A DNA stretch of 64,000 bases from Dipteris shenzhenensis (lineage: Eukaryota > Polypodiophyta > Polypodiopsida > Gleicheniales), in the NCBI GenBank assembly GCA_047967505.1, contig CM106539.1. One strand, 5' to 3'. Numbering within the stretch: the stretch's first letter is position 1; each line of letters opens with the position of its first letter. Below the pieces are notes generated by a model. The model did no database searches and was not told the origin of the DNA. It worked only from the letters and a program-made list of their open reading frames with translations. Shown in pieces: positions 23,432 through 50,415 of this stretch. The position numbers and the translations under genes are program-made.

Positions 23432-24493
23432 CTAAGGTTCTTTCCGAAATGAAATCATGAGTACTACCATCATCATGTAGAATAATATCTCTTTGCCATT
23501 AATGAAACCTTTCATTTTTAGAAGAGCATGACAATTATACTTACCTCCCTCTTGCTTGGCTGCTTCGTCGTCAATCATGTGCACTTTCGCCGTCAGGGTC
23601 TTCTTTCTTTCAGAACACTCAGTGGCTATGTGTCCCAGCTTGTTGCATTTGAAACACCTTATTTCTTTCTTTGGAAAATTCCCACCATTCGGCTTCAAAG
23701 AAGAATCTGTCTTCTATGGTACAAAACCATTTTTAGATTTAAAGAAGGGCTTTTTATCAAATCTCTTTTTCTTATGGAAAGGTACATGCGCCGTTCTGAA
23801 TCTTTTCCTTCTTTTGGGATTCCATTCTTCCTTTCACAATTCATTGTAAGGGAAATTGCATAGCTCAGTGAGCGAGGATGAAACATGTTAATCTCGACTC
23901 TCAGCTTAGACTTTAGACCAACGTAATTGGATCAACGTTTGCCCAAATCTATCAGTATATGTGATCGTTTCCTTATCGAACTACCTGAAAGTATCCCACT
24001 ATTGTCTAGCTTTTGCTTTGAAGTGTGAGGGAAGAAAATCTCTCTTGATGAGCTTTTGAAAAGACTTCCAAGATTTTAGCCACCTTTTACTGTGCTTAGT
24101 GATGTTCCACCAAAGTGTAGCACTCTCTACCAAATGATTTGCAGTACATTTAATCTTATCTTTTTCAAAGAATTTATCCCCTAAAAAATAATAATCTAAC
24201 TGACTGATCCAAGACAAGACAGTGCGTGCTTCTTTCTTTCCATTAAATTTTTGAAATGAGAAAGCTTTTATACTTATCTTACTCTTCTTCCTTGAATTTT
24301 GTGCTCTCGGTGTGGCTTTGACTATCTTGATAATAGTATCATCATCAGAATCATCGTCAGATGAATGTCTCTTCCTCTTCTTACCATTGATTTTCTTTTC
24401 CAATCTCTCCCTATGCTCACGCTCATTGACCAACTGTGCATGAAGTGCATCCAACTGCTCTTGGAGCATGGATGGTTGTGGCTGATGCGCCAT
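23432..24493 (-). pseudogene. Chromovirus gag, zinc knuckle and protease, broken
   Basis: The likely Gag start is ATG at 24493 (MAHQPQPSMLQEQLDALHAQ), preferred over the in-frame ATG at 24526 because family members start close to this motif. A Lys/Asp-rich linker is followed by FQKFNGKKEARTVLSWISQL and ESATLWWNITKHS, the Gag core. A stop falls at about 24000. The CCHC knuckle CFKCNKLGHIATEC lies near 23660-23619 in another frame. The protease active site DDGSTHDFISE is readable near 23490-23450 only after a frameshift. Confidence 0.9.
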
Positions 24494-25595
24494 GATAGTA
24501 CGATAAGTACAAATAAAGCGAAACAAAGGAAAAATAAAGATATTAAGTGTATGAGAATTTAAATGGATGAAATAAGGATGTGATTCAAGTGTATGGTAAG
24601 AAATGGATGGCGAAAGATACTAAGTGTATGAAATATAAAGCAAAAGAAATCACTTATCTCGCTCTTTGATCAGAGGTGAAAAGGACTAGAGTGGGAGATA
24701 TGTAACCAATGATGTCGCTCGAAGTCGCCTTTGCGCTCGACTGATCTCTGACTGATTGCTCGGTGATTCGTGGTTCCAATTCGCCTTCTTGATTTGAGCT
24801 TCTTCAGATTTTGCCTTGCTCTCTTTTCTTTTCTTTTTAATGCACCTTCGCTTTGTTTGAAGTCAAAGGATTTCCTTTGACTTAATTTGTCTCTTTTACA
24901 AAGCCTTGGGATCTCATGCGATGTGCTATGGCAGACGCAAAAACAAAAGAAGTGGCCGCCATGATGAGACTGTAGGGCTGCACTGCTCTCAAATTCAATG
25001 GGCTAGAGGCTTTGGAACCCAAGATGGCATGCTAACTGAGATACTGCTGATGACTGCACGTCCACTGACACGGTTGTGTAGTAGAAGAGAGACAAGGTCT
25101 CTAAAGAGTGCTGCTCGGCTCCTTCTCCCAAAACCAGCGCCGTTATCGAAGTCTACAGAGCTACAGGACTATGCATGGGTGAAGGACTAAGGGTCTGCCC
25201 TCGATTGCAGGTCTGTGTGCTGCAGAGGCAGTGCGCAATGGTTGTTGTAGGCATCTGCGAGGGTGGAGAAGTAGAGAACGGGCTCTGCGGGTTTTAATGC
25301 AAGGCTATGGCAATTCAACATTTTTGTGGCGGCTAAAGGTCTACAGACAGGCTTCTCTTTCCAAAGTAGACGAATCACTCATAGAGAAGCTCTTGTCACA
25401 TAGTTCTTTCTTTTTTTTTAAAACAATTCTTTTGATAGTTCAAAGTACCACTGGATAAACCGTATAGCCCGTGGGCATTAAGCTCTTCAAATGAGCCTCG
25501 AGCCTCATTCAGATTTTAATGCAGAGCTTCCCCCTTCTCAAAAACCACACTTTCCTTTTGGGGCTTCCTTCTCCCAAGCTTTGGAGTATACCAGT
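24494..25595 (-). other. Chromovirus leader
   Basis: About 1.1 kb between the primer-binding site and the Gag start, with no coding motif. Plus-strand frames here (24906-25190, 25231-25458) have no recognisable content. Confidence 0.65.
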
Positions 25596-25607
25596 GCTCT
25601 GATACCA
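25596..25607 (-). other. Primer-binding site of the chromovirus
   Basis: GCTCTGATACCA on the + strand, the reverse complement of TGGTATCAGAGC, one base from the LTR at 25609. Primed by initiator methionine tRNA. Confidence 0.92.
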
Positions 25608-25608
25608 C

Positions 25609-26333
25609 TGAAACCAAAAAGGTAATCTTTTCAACTCACAAATTCACCACCTTAATCAATTGGAGAAGAAGAGCACAATCACACCATGAGAATGACATCA
25701 GACTGGGTACAATCTCCCCCCCTAGATGAGTGGCTCACGCTTCCTATCTAGAGTATTTATGATATTTCATAAAAGCACCAAGGAGCCAAAATTATCCCTC
25801 TCATCCAAAAATGAGGGATTTGCTTTACATAGCCATCTTAGGTCCCAAAATGAATTACGTCCTCAATAAAATATATTTCTCAAACTTGCAATAATAAAAC
25901 AAATTCAAAATTGGCCCATGGCCATATATAATGCGTTGTGCGACACCTCGATCGGTACCCTCGCACTAACTCCAATCCTCGCTATGAGTTCCATCACCTG
26001 TACTCAAGCCGCCAATTACATTAGTTATTAACAATCGATTGAACGAATCACTAAATCAACCAATCCCAACAAAACCACGCTCAAAGCATAATAATCAAGC
26101 ACAACACCAATAACACTAGTGATATCACTATTAACATGGAATCACCCACGGTAGCGACCATCTAACATGGCAAAACACAAGCTAGTCAGGCGCCCCCAAC
26201 TAACCACACAAAGTATCCACTAGGACCCCCGCCGCGTCCGATGCGCTCCTATGTAGTACTTTGCCATAGTCACACTTGACTAAAATAATAAAATCCAAAG
26301 CAAGATATATCAGAAAATATAATTTCCATAACA
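25609..26333 (-). repeat. 5' LTR of the chromovirus
   Basis: 725 bases matching 19548-20273. On the minus strand it starts TGTTATGG and ends GGTTTCA, and is flanked on the right by the target duplication AAGCT (26334-26338). Confidence 0.93.
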
Positions 26334-26338
26334 AAGCT

Positions 26339-28399
26339 CCTACTTATCTCAAACTAGTTATTTATATAATTTAAAAATAATTGTTTCTCAATCTCTTTAT
26401 TTGATTTAATGGCTTTACTTAAATTAAAGCTCACACTTTCTTTAAATTTATCGATTTGCCAATATGGGTGTGGAATACTCCCCATGGTGAAAACATGTTT
26501 TAATTATTGAGTGGATTACCTCCTGTAATTCTTTGTTAATTTTCCTATGTGCAAGTTATATTTTTGGTTAATCATTTATTTTTTCAAATTGTTTTGGCCT
26601 TTAATTGCCATTCATGGGTGTGGATTACCCCCCATCATCATCATCATCATCCATTTAAAATAAAGAGACATTTCGCTTTTCCACCAAAAGGGGTGGACTA
26701 CCCCTCTTGTCTTTTTTCAATAAAGAGGTGGACCATCCATTGTCAATCCATTGCTTTCTATAATTATCCAAAAGGGTTACTTCAATTTAGTTTTCTTAAA
26801 ATATTTCAATCCATTGCTTTTTATAATTATCCAAATGATTGAATCAATTGTATGGTTCATTTATTAATGGGATTATTAAATCTAAACACACACACACACT
26901 CCTACCCTTTCCCCCCTTTTGTTTAAACCCTGGCTCCCTTGTCTCTCCACCTTACAAACCCCCCCCCCCAAAATTATCCCCCCTCACTCCGTACTTAGCT
27001 CTCCTTTTTTAACTTTTTATATTTAAAAAGGGAATATATTGAAAAAAGGAAAACTAAAAAGAGGAACTAAAAAATTGAGCAGTAATATTTTCATAAGGGA
27101 CAAGGAAAAATTATTTAGAAAAAGGAAAGTAAGGGGGGTTTAGGATAGCAAGAAATAAATAAATTGAAGAAGGGAAAAGGGAAAATTAAAGGAAAATGAG
27201 AGAGGACATATTAGAATTATATGGTCCAAGCTTCTCATGAAGTTTAGGCTCGTGCTTTTTTATATGATATCTAATATATGGGTGGGCAGTACTCACCACA
27301 CAATCCCTCTGTCAAGCACCAAAACCCCTCGACAGTAGAGAGCTTAAAATGTTTGCTTCATGTGTTCCCCTTCTTCCTCTTAGACACATATAAATGAAGG
27401 TAATGTGACATGAAGTTGAGGCCATAATCTCAGCAAGCCGGTCTGTGCCAAAGAGAAGAGTGATACGTTGTTGAAAGAAGATCTTGCGGCTCAACATGAC
27501 ATGAACTAATATATATCGAGGAGTCTAAAGGGGCTGATTGGGTCGGATGGTAAGGTTCGAGGGAAACATTGCATGTCCTTCATAGATACCTTTACAATTA
27601 GCTCAAAATACTCTGCAAACTGTCATTAGACACAGAGACCCATAACTTTCAGCAGAGATATGATATCAAATATTCAAACACATATTGAGATGCGCCTTGA
27701 AATGGGCTTCTCTTTGATATAAGTTTGGAAGAAACAAAGAAGCGGTCGGAAAGATATGGGAAGTTTATTGGACTGGAGTAAAAACTGACTGAAAAAGAAA
27801 TAGTCACACACAGAGAGTCATAGATTTTTGGTTTGACATCTAATACAATAAATGAAGACATAAGATGATGATCCTTGAAGAGAGCTTTGCATATAAGTTT
27901 CGTCCAAATCGGACCACCGAGCGAAAAGTTATGAGCAAAATACTGACAGGGGGTCAAACTATCATGAAAAACACCTACTCCTTCTACTGGTGCCGACTTG
28001 GGAGAATACTACCTCCATGCTTAGACTTCATCAACGATCCAAGTCCCATAGAGGTCACCTAGGAGGGAAGAAAGAGCTCCCTTTGTGTCTTGGGAAATAG
28101 ATAAACCATGTATGCGCAATGAGCAGTTGAATAGATAACACTTTTGAGCACTTTGGAAGAGAAAACAATGGAAAAAGGAAAGAGACACACAAGAGAGAGA
28201 ACCTAAAGTGACCTTCATTACCAATAGAGTGAGACTCCACTCCAATGCAACTCAAAATACTACAAACACAAGGGAAAAGAAGAGGTTTCATACGTACAAG
28301 AGGGAGCGGAATCTCCAAGACTACTCATAGAGAGAGAATGAACTAGAGAGAGATGGACTCAAGAGTCTACATAAGATAATATCTACAAGAGGGAGAGAA
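26339..28399. other. AT-rich DNA with short repeats, no gene recognised
   Basis: The first part continues the AT-rich host sequence left of the chromovirus. It holds a (CAT)n run at about 26631-26652, a 29-base duplication of CAATCCATTGCTTT.TATAATTATCCAAA (about 26743 and 26808), and several short GGGTGTGGA.TACCCCCC words. From roughly 27250 the composition changes, and this part may belong to the LTR that ends at 29104. No protein motif seen. Confidence 0.5.
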
Positions 28400-29104
28400 G
28401 GCTCATGGAAGAGGCTTGACGAGACTAAAGCTATAGCAACATGAGGCCTAATGGTGGAAGAGATGATGAACAAGGGAGAGGAGGGCTCCTTTTATAGAGA
28501 TTTTGTCACCCTCCTTCACCCATTTATAATTGCTGCCTGTAGATTCCTTTCCCCATCAATCACATAAGCCCATATGTCACCATCCATGTACTTTTTGGCT
28601 ACTCTTGCAATGTGTCCTATTAAAAGATGCTCAAGACTCTTAAAATATTGAGAAAGTCAAGAGTCTCCCCACATGGAGCCCATAAGGACCCTCTCTTTTC
28701 CATATGTCCACATCCTCCTTAATCCACATGGGAATTCTAGAAGGATTCCTCTGGACTCCACACTCCTCCACATGCCTTCCACACGCTTGGCATGTGGCCT
28801 CTCTTATATTATTGGAACACATGGACATGATCCCACCTCTTTATATGACTCACTCTTCCTATTTTCTAAAAATCCCATGATATCCCATACACAAATAACT
28901 CTCACCCCATACCAAGGTATTTATAATTCATACCTATGGTATTTACAATGATCCATTCCACTCATCATCTCAATCCCATACAATATCTTAGAAAATAGAA
29001 ATAAGTGAGAGCTACTAGGCTATGACTTGATACTCAAACTCTTATCAAACATGAAAGAAAACAATACCAATGTCAAATAAAAAATGTTAATTTTTGGCGT
29101 AACA
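28400..29104 (-). repeat. 3' LTR (U3 part) of a Tat-lineage Ty3/gypsy element
   Basis: On the minus strand a purine tract GGAGGGGAACAGA (complement about 29105-29117) is followed by TGTTACGCC, a normal LTR start at 29104. A TATA box lies about 600 bases in. The far end of the LTR was not found because no second copy is present; it may extend to about 27250. Confidence 0.6.
28489..28496 (-). promoter_or_regulatory. LTR TATA box
   Basis: TATAAAAG on the minus strand within CTCTATAAAAGGAGCCC. Its position inside the presumed U3 of the Tat-type LTR fits the LTR promoter. Confidence 0.55.
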
Positions 29105-29129
29105 TCTGTTCCCCTCCAACAGATCCTCT

Positions 29130-30890
29130 CTAGTGATAGAGAGGGTCTACTAGCCCTCAAGGTGGTTAAGCATAGAAGAATGTAAGGCCATACTTATTGG
29201 TGTGTTTGGGTATCACCATGCCGTCAACATCCTCAAGATGATAGGTTCCATTGGTGACATTCATATACATCCTTATGGAGGCATGGCCAAAAGTAACCAT
29301 TCTCTGCTTCTGTTGTGGAGTTAACCCTTGAGAAAACATGCCTTCTTTCACATATTGTTAAGCATCTTGCAGTTCCGGCCATCCAGTGTCTACCAAAGAA
29401 ACCACCCCTCAGTCTTGTACTACAATGGCTTGAGTATCCAACTCATCTGCCCTTTGATTTTCTTTTCTGTTTATATGAACAAACTTGCAAAAATCAAATT
29501 GACTACATAGTGCCATAGCCTTGTGATTAAGCTCCTTCAAATGAGGACTTCTTGTCTTGTAATGCCCTTGCATTTGCTTTATAAGCCTCAATCTCCTCTT
29601 ACTTCCAATTCTTTAACTTGACTTTAAAGACAACCCTCCAAACCAAGAATCAAAGCATTATACTCAGTTGCATTGTTAGTTGTGATACCTGGAAGCTCTT
29701 GTCCTTTTGCCCACACCTCTTGACCTTCAGAATTCATCAAGACTATCCCCCCGGCTCCTTGTTGGTGTGAAGGACTAAAAGCCCTATCAAAATACAAGGC
29801 AAAAGCTATTGGTGGTGTCTCCCTTTCATCATTAATGTCCTCCTTATATTTCTTTTCTTCTCTTAGATCCTACCGTCCTGTGAGCAAATCTACCATAGTG
29901 GACCTGGTGGTATTTTTAGTGACAAAAGAGAAAAAGAACTCTTGAAGCTCTAACAACCATTTTGCAAATCTCCCCCCAGGATTAGGCTTGCAAACTAGAT
30001 ATGCTAATACAGACTGAGAGGTAAGGAAGAAAAATGGCCGAGGTGATAAATAGGAGCGAAACTTTCTGACTGAAAACACCAAAGAGAGGGCTTGCTACTC
30101 CATTTCTTCATACCTTGTTTCCATCTCTGTAAGTTGTCGGCTTGCATAATAGATGGGTTGCATTCTACCTCCCTCTCCTTTTTGTAGTAATACAGCACCA
30201 ACTAAATGCAAAGATACACTTGGATTTACATAAAAGTCTTCAGGGGGCTGCAATATTGGGTCCTTACTCATGGCCTCCTTAAGTTGTTGAAAAGACTCTT
30301 GTTGCTCCACACCCCATTGGAAAGAAACTCCTTTTCTTGTCAACAAGTTCATGGGATGCACTATCTCTATGAAATCATCACAAAAGCGTTGATAATACTT
30401 GCTTTTTCCTCGAACACTAGTGACACTCTCAGGTCTTGGCAATGCCATGATTGCTTGAACCTTGTCAGGATCCATTTGCAGGCATTCTTCAGACGCAATA
30501 TGCCCCAATAAGACTACTTTTGTTTGAGCCAAATGACACTTGCTAGGATTTAGACACCCTTTTGCTTCACCAATCCTAGCTAAGGCCATCTTTAACTTCT
30601 CCATGTGATCCATGCACCGAGAATAAAAAAATATCATCCAAAAACACCCTTATAAACTTTCCCAAGTAAGGCTCGAGCACTTGACTCATGAACCTTTGAA
30701 ATGTAGAGCTGGTGCATTGGTCAATCCAAAAGGCATCACTCTATAAGCAAAAACTCCCCAAGGTGTGACAAATGATGTTTTGTTTTGATCTTCCTCCCGA
30801 ATACGAATTTGAAAGTACCTTAAACGTTGCACAACTGGCTTGCTTTCTGGCTGAGTTAATCTTTGATAAGCATCTAGCCAAATTTGAGGC
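29130..30890 (-). pseudogene. Tat-lineage Ty3/gypsy RT, RNase H and second (archaeal-type) RNase H, broken
   Basis: Minus-strand pol fragment. RT is visible from about 30890: [30 protein letters not shown], then the active site VFLDDIF near 30640. HMEKLKMALARIGEAKGCLN and QMDPDKVQAIMALPRPESV follow. The first RNase H reads LHLVGAVLLQKGEGGRMQPI and YYASRQLTEMETRYEEME, then FSVRKFRSYLSPRPF and ELQEFFFSFV. After about 70 bases comes a second RNase H fold: YFDRAFSPSHQQGAGGIVLM, ELPGITTNNATEYNALILG (about 29795-29650), then KQMQGHYKTRSPHLKELNHK and ENQRADELDTQAI. A second RNase H downstream of the first marks the Tat group. Several frameshifts; 5' part and integrase missing. Confidence 0.88.
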
Positions 30891-32399
30891 TATGTCAAAA
30901 GTTGTTACTATCTTGTAGGTGGTTAATGTCAATAGTGGTTATTATCTATCAGGTGACCTTGAATTATGTTACGTTTTAGCAAAGTTTGAGGATCTAATCA
31001 GGGAAAATCTTCTTGATCTAGTGTAACCTAGTGTGAGAGTGCCTCCCAAATTGCTGGCCTAGGGTAGTTCACCCATGTCTTTGGCCATATTTTTATGCTT
31101 TTGGGTCTTTTCCCAGGGCTCTGACCTTCCTTTTAATAAAAATTTGTTGAGTGGATTGGGGGGCTTCACAAAGGATAAACTAAGGGTGACTTGATAGGCA
31201 TAGAAATGGGGGAGAGGTTGCATTGAGGGGTGTGTGATATTTTATTGTTGGTTAACAAAACTAGGTATATAAAGGTAGGCAGTCCTCAAAACACAAATTG
31301 CAATCGTAGGGGATATTTGTACCCAAAAGGACCTCATGTATGAATGGATTAAGGACTAACTATGCCTATAGAGGGTCAACCTATAAACCAATTTTATATA
31401 CTCCAACTAATTGTTTTATCACCCCCTAATACACAATTCTGTTAAACATGCTCACAAGATCCCTGCTATGGTGTAAATTCCAAATGTGGAAAATTAATAA
31501 GGAATTAGCCATCTATAAATGAGCCACAAAAAGATGGCACGTGTGGATTAGTTAAGAAAAGGTGGAAAGTAGTAAGAGCAGTATGTATATATTTAAATAA
31601 CTAAGAAAATGCATACTAATGTGATCTAATTACTGAGTCCCTTCAAGAGATGATGACAAACAAGTTGTTGAACACCATCATCATTCCATAGACTCCTAAG
31701 AAGAGCTATATTTCTTTGAAATCCCTCCTAATCTTTTCCTCACCACTATCATGATGTAACTAAAGCCCTGATACTTATGTATGTGGTTCTAAACATAATT
31801 ACATAGGCCCTTTAAGAAAGGTCACACTATAGGTGAAAAGAAAGTTGGACCTTCCTTTTCAACTTGGTGGCCTTCTTGATCATTGATAGTATTGTCATAA
31901 GAAGGTGTTGGATACGCCTGATAGGGGTTCTCGATCAATGGATTGACAATAGTGAGGGGTGTTGGTGTGAGCACCGGGGTAGGACCTCCATTGAGACAAG
32001 GTTGTTCTCCTAGGAGAACTGAACAACCTAGGAGAACTCCGATTGTGAGGTTGTAATGAATTTGCTTAGCAATTGCGCCATGGTTGGAGAGGAGTCAGAC
32101 TTTTGAACAAAAAAATTGCACAAAATGCAAGCTCTTTGAGTGTTACTTTTCAAATTGTGCATGGAATGCTTTTTTGAGGTTGATGGGCGTCGGGCGACAT
32201 CTGAGGCCGCGGCTTTCTACATGATTGGAAGATCGAATCAAAAGTCGTGAACACGACGAGATGACCGCATCAATCGTCCACAATTTATTCAAACTTTGCG
32301 AATGCATTTGAATTTTGCAGCACGAACCGACAGTTTGACGCCACACATCGGTGCTTATCATCTCAAGGCATGACTGACCAGCCGCCAAAAGGTTCCCTG
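30891..32399. other. 5' flank of the dehydrogenase gene, no gene recognised
   Basis: Similarity to the Tat element stops near 30890. The rest has no coding motif on either strand. From about 32140 the DNA is richer in CG dinucleotides than its surroundings, consistent with a less decayed gene-proximal region. Confidence 0.5.
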
Positions 32400-32546
32400 T
32401 CAACTCACGTGAAGACTGTGCCTGTTCCCTCCTCCTTTTATCTCGCGAATGAGGGCGTTGTGCTCGTCCCTGCTCTCTTCGTCAATCAGTCCTCGGTGCG
32501 CTACCCCAATCACAGATCTCATAGAGCTTCTTCTGGAACCCACTAA
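32400..32546 (+). promoter_or_regulatory. Probable 5' UTR and proximal promoter of the dehydrogenase gene
   Basis: The 150 bases before the start codon are GC-richer and free of recognised repeats. A weak TATA-like word CTTTTATC occurs near 32434. Start-site context is CACTAAATGGC with A at -3. I cannot place the transcription start. Confidence 0.35.
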
Positions 32547-47167
<14,621 letters not shown>

Positions 47168-48938
47168 CATTCGGTTCCCATCTAGTATCATTCTTCCTGT
47201 GGAATCTACAACCTTCTAGACGTTTATGATACAAATCATTTTGAAATTAACACTCCTTAAAAATTCTCATGGAATTAAGACATTTGTAGCATGAATATCA
47301 AATAATAGTTTATAACACTAATCCTTGAACTCTATATATGGCTTCATTGCATTTTTCTTGTGATTAATTGAACGACGACGGAGATTTATGTTTGCTTGCT
47401 CTACCTATGGGGATGTTTTTCTTTCCTTTTGGGGGGGCGTGTTTAGGAAAAGTGTTTTTTTTAAAGAATTCCATGTGCAGTGCTATGTTTGTGTACTTTG
47501 ACATCTTTCTTTACGAATTTGTCCTATGTATATGTACTCGAAGTCTTTCTGTTGCGTTAGTCTCCACCAAATAGACTGATAGTGCACTACCTATCCAATT
47601 CATCTTGTACCTCCTTGTGCACACTTAAGAATGGATGGAAATCAAAGACACAATTGATGGATTTATTCATTATATTCATGGGCAGTGTCGCCCATAACCT
47701 TCTTACAAACAAGCCATGTCTTCATGGTGTGAATCAATAGGCATGTGCATGTAAGAGAATCATTGACTCTAAAAAAATTAAATTTTGAATAGTTGAGAGC
47801 TTCTGAACATTTATACTCTAGTAGGACTTAACTCTATACCTATATCCCATTGAATAGTATTTTGGATGCACACCTTTGTCTTTATACTTCTAGCTTTGGA
47901 CTTCAAAATTACCCTTAGATTAAAAAAGTACCGATATTCAAGGTTCCTCCATGGGGACTGAAATCAAATTTGGTTGGACAAGGTGGCCACTTTCATGAGC
48001 ATATGTGCATGTGACCTCCAAGCATGCAAGTTCCCTTCCCCAACCCCCTTCTTACCACCCTTTGCCTACCCACCTGTCCTCTTTCTCCTCTTTTGCATGC
48101 TAGTAGAAGCTCTTTGTGAGTTAAATATCTTAATTAGTACCTCTACATGTGGAGAAAGTTGTGATTTTAAAGATGGAAATCTTAGCATGCATGCACGCAC
48201 GCACGTACGTGGGCGCGCACACACACACACACACACACACAAATTGGCATCCCAACCTTACAGAAAGAAAGAAAAAATGATACTTGTCATCTCCAAAATA
48301 TGCTTTATAAAATTAGAACCGATTTGCAATTTACAAAAATTAAGCAATATTTATAACCAAGCGTGTTTTTGCATGCAAAATTTAGTTACATAATAATCTC
48401 TCTTATTCTTACAAGAGATACATGTATCTATAGTATTCATCCATACATACTAATTATAGAGTAGATTTTTTTGCGTTGAGATATAGTTATTTGCAAGTCG
48501 TTAGAGTTCAATGTTGTTTCTACAAATTATACAACTAAAAGTATTGTAACTTTGATAAGATAATTGTATTAGAATAGGTTATGCATTTTTCTTGTTCTAA
48601 GAGAAGTTCATCTTATATCCAAAGAATTATTAGAGAATGAAAGGTAGATAGTGAAAGCATTTAAAGTTAAGCACATAAAGTGATAACAAGTTAGTGAGAA
48701 GATTAAACAATGAGATCATAAATTGGGTGTAATTATTGGAAATTTATTCATTTAGGAACAAAAGCCAATCAATAAATTTTTTAGAAACAATTAGACCTTC
48801 ATTCTAAAAGTAGAGTTACAATGTGTAAGAGAATTGAATGCTATGTCTTAGAAGCAAAAAATGATATCATAATTAGTTACATGTACTCTTTTTTGTAGCC
48901 AACCGATGAAAGCCAATAGAACAATTAGTTTCAAAGTC
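47168..48938. other. 3' flank of the dehydrogenase gene, no gene recognised
   Basis: AT-rich DNA with no coding motif. The 3' UTR presumably starts here, but I cannot place a poly(A) site. An alternating purine-pyrimidine tract with (CA)n lies at 48185-48240. Confidence 0.5.
48185..48240 (+). repeat. Alternating purine-pyrimidine tract with (CA)n
   Basis: GCATGCATGCACGCACGCAC continues through GTACGT and GCGCGC into about 12 CA units; nearly unbroken alternation over 56 bases. Confidence 0.9.
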
Positions 48939-49407
48939 TATTAGCCCTTGGGTTAGGCTAACATGGAGCTGCAACCAAGTGTGGAGACCGAGTGATGGCC
49001 TCAGAAGCAAGTGATGGAGTCTCAACCGAGCACCAGTTTTGTAGAGAGGGTGCAAAAAGTTGCAGTGTCACCACCAATCAGTAGATGCATGTTGGCGCAC
49101 TAAATGCGTATCTATTTAGAAGGCAGATATGGTTAACAGGAAGAGAAGAGAAGAGGAGAACAGTGTGTCGAGTTCTCTTCATTTGTCTTGAGCTTACTAG
49201 GATAGGGAGTGTTCAGTGTAGGCCGAGGTGGCTTGGTTGTAACCAAGATAGCTTGATTCAATACAAGTTAATGTTGATTGTCTTTAAACACGACATTGTC
49301 TTGCACTCTACATTCTTTTGAGTATTCTTAAGTTGTGCGCAACTTAGTATTCTCCTGTCATCACACAGTTCTCCTACGTAGCTAACCCTGACCTCCGAGT
49401 GTTTATG
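48939..49407 (+). repeat. 5' LTR of the Ty3/gypsy remnant
   Basis: Matches 53895-54306. It shares the end sequence CCTC..AGTG.TTATG; the exact terminus is uncertain by a few bases, and no standard primer-binding site was found after it. Confidence 0.75.
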
Positions 49408-50384
49408 GTTTTGGAGAAGAGTGAAGGCTCAAAACACAAGGCAAAGAAGAAAGATGCTGATAGTGATACCAAGGAGAGGAGATTCCAACTAAGAAAGACA
49501 AACTCAAAACCGAGCTAAAGAAGGCCTTAAAAGAATTGAAAATTCGAGGTAAGCCCAGTAACAATAAGAAATGTTGTAACAAGTGTTCCAGCCGTGGACA
49601 TGTAGAAGAGGAATTCAAGACTAAATATTATAACACCTCCACAATGTAGGGGCATGATGACTCAAATTGTTGGTTCAATGGTAAAAATCACCTAGTGTCA
49701 GCAAACCAAGTGGCAACTAATGCTCGACCATCAAGCTATATCCCACCGCATCCCAAGCAGAAGGACAAAGGTAAGAAGTGTAAGGAGAAAACCGATCCAT
49801 CTAAGATCAAGTGCTTCTATTGTGGAGAGAATAATCTCCCTTCTAACTATCTAATATGGGCGGAACATTTGAATTTCCTCAAGAATAACATGGAAAGAAA
49901 AGAGTGGATCCAAAATGCCGAGCAGTTGTAGCTGAGCTGCTACATGCAGTTGATGCGCAAGTGTTCACTTAGTCAAAAGGATAAGTGTTAACCCCACTAA
50001 AGACAAATATGCTTTGAGTAAATACATCAATTGGAAGGCTTAAAAGGAGTTGGTAGTCAAAATTGCAAGGGATTTGAAGAGAAAATCTCCAACAGTAGAA
50101 ATGCCCAAGCATACTTAACAGTCTGTCACCGAGAGAGGAGAATCCTCAAAATCTAGGGTAAAGGGGCTAGTAAAGAGGTAGGTGCCTTGAAAATGTCAAC
50201 ATCCCCCCTTTTTCCTCCATGCAAAGACCCAATAAAGAGGCATTAAAAAGGGAAAATATGCTTAGGTGTCAAGATCTTACGAAAAGTTAAGTTCGTCTAC
50301 ATGTGGCATAGTAGTGGCCAACCAATGCCTTTAGTATTGGGTTTTTAAGTTTTCCACCAAGTTCAATTTTTTTTCTCATTTAAA

Positions 50385-50415
<31 letters not shown>

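Larger units (their letters stand above)
19548..26333 (-). mobile_element. Complete Ty3/gypsy chromovirus with TSD (decayed)
   Basis: A 6786-base element on the minus strand. It is bounded by two LTRs (5' LTR 25609-26333, 3' LTR 19548-20273) that look about 95-97% alike. The 5-base target duplication AAGCT is present on both sides (19543-19547 and 26334-26338). Internal order on the minus strand is primer-binding site, leader, gag with CCHC knuckle, protease, RT, RNase H, integrase and chromodomain, which places it in the chromovirus branch of Ty3/gypsy. Every coding block carries stops or frameshifts, so it should be non-autonomous now. It sits within AT-rich DNA and not in a gene. Confidence 0.95.
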
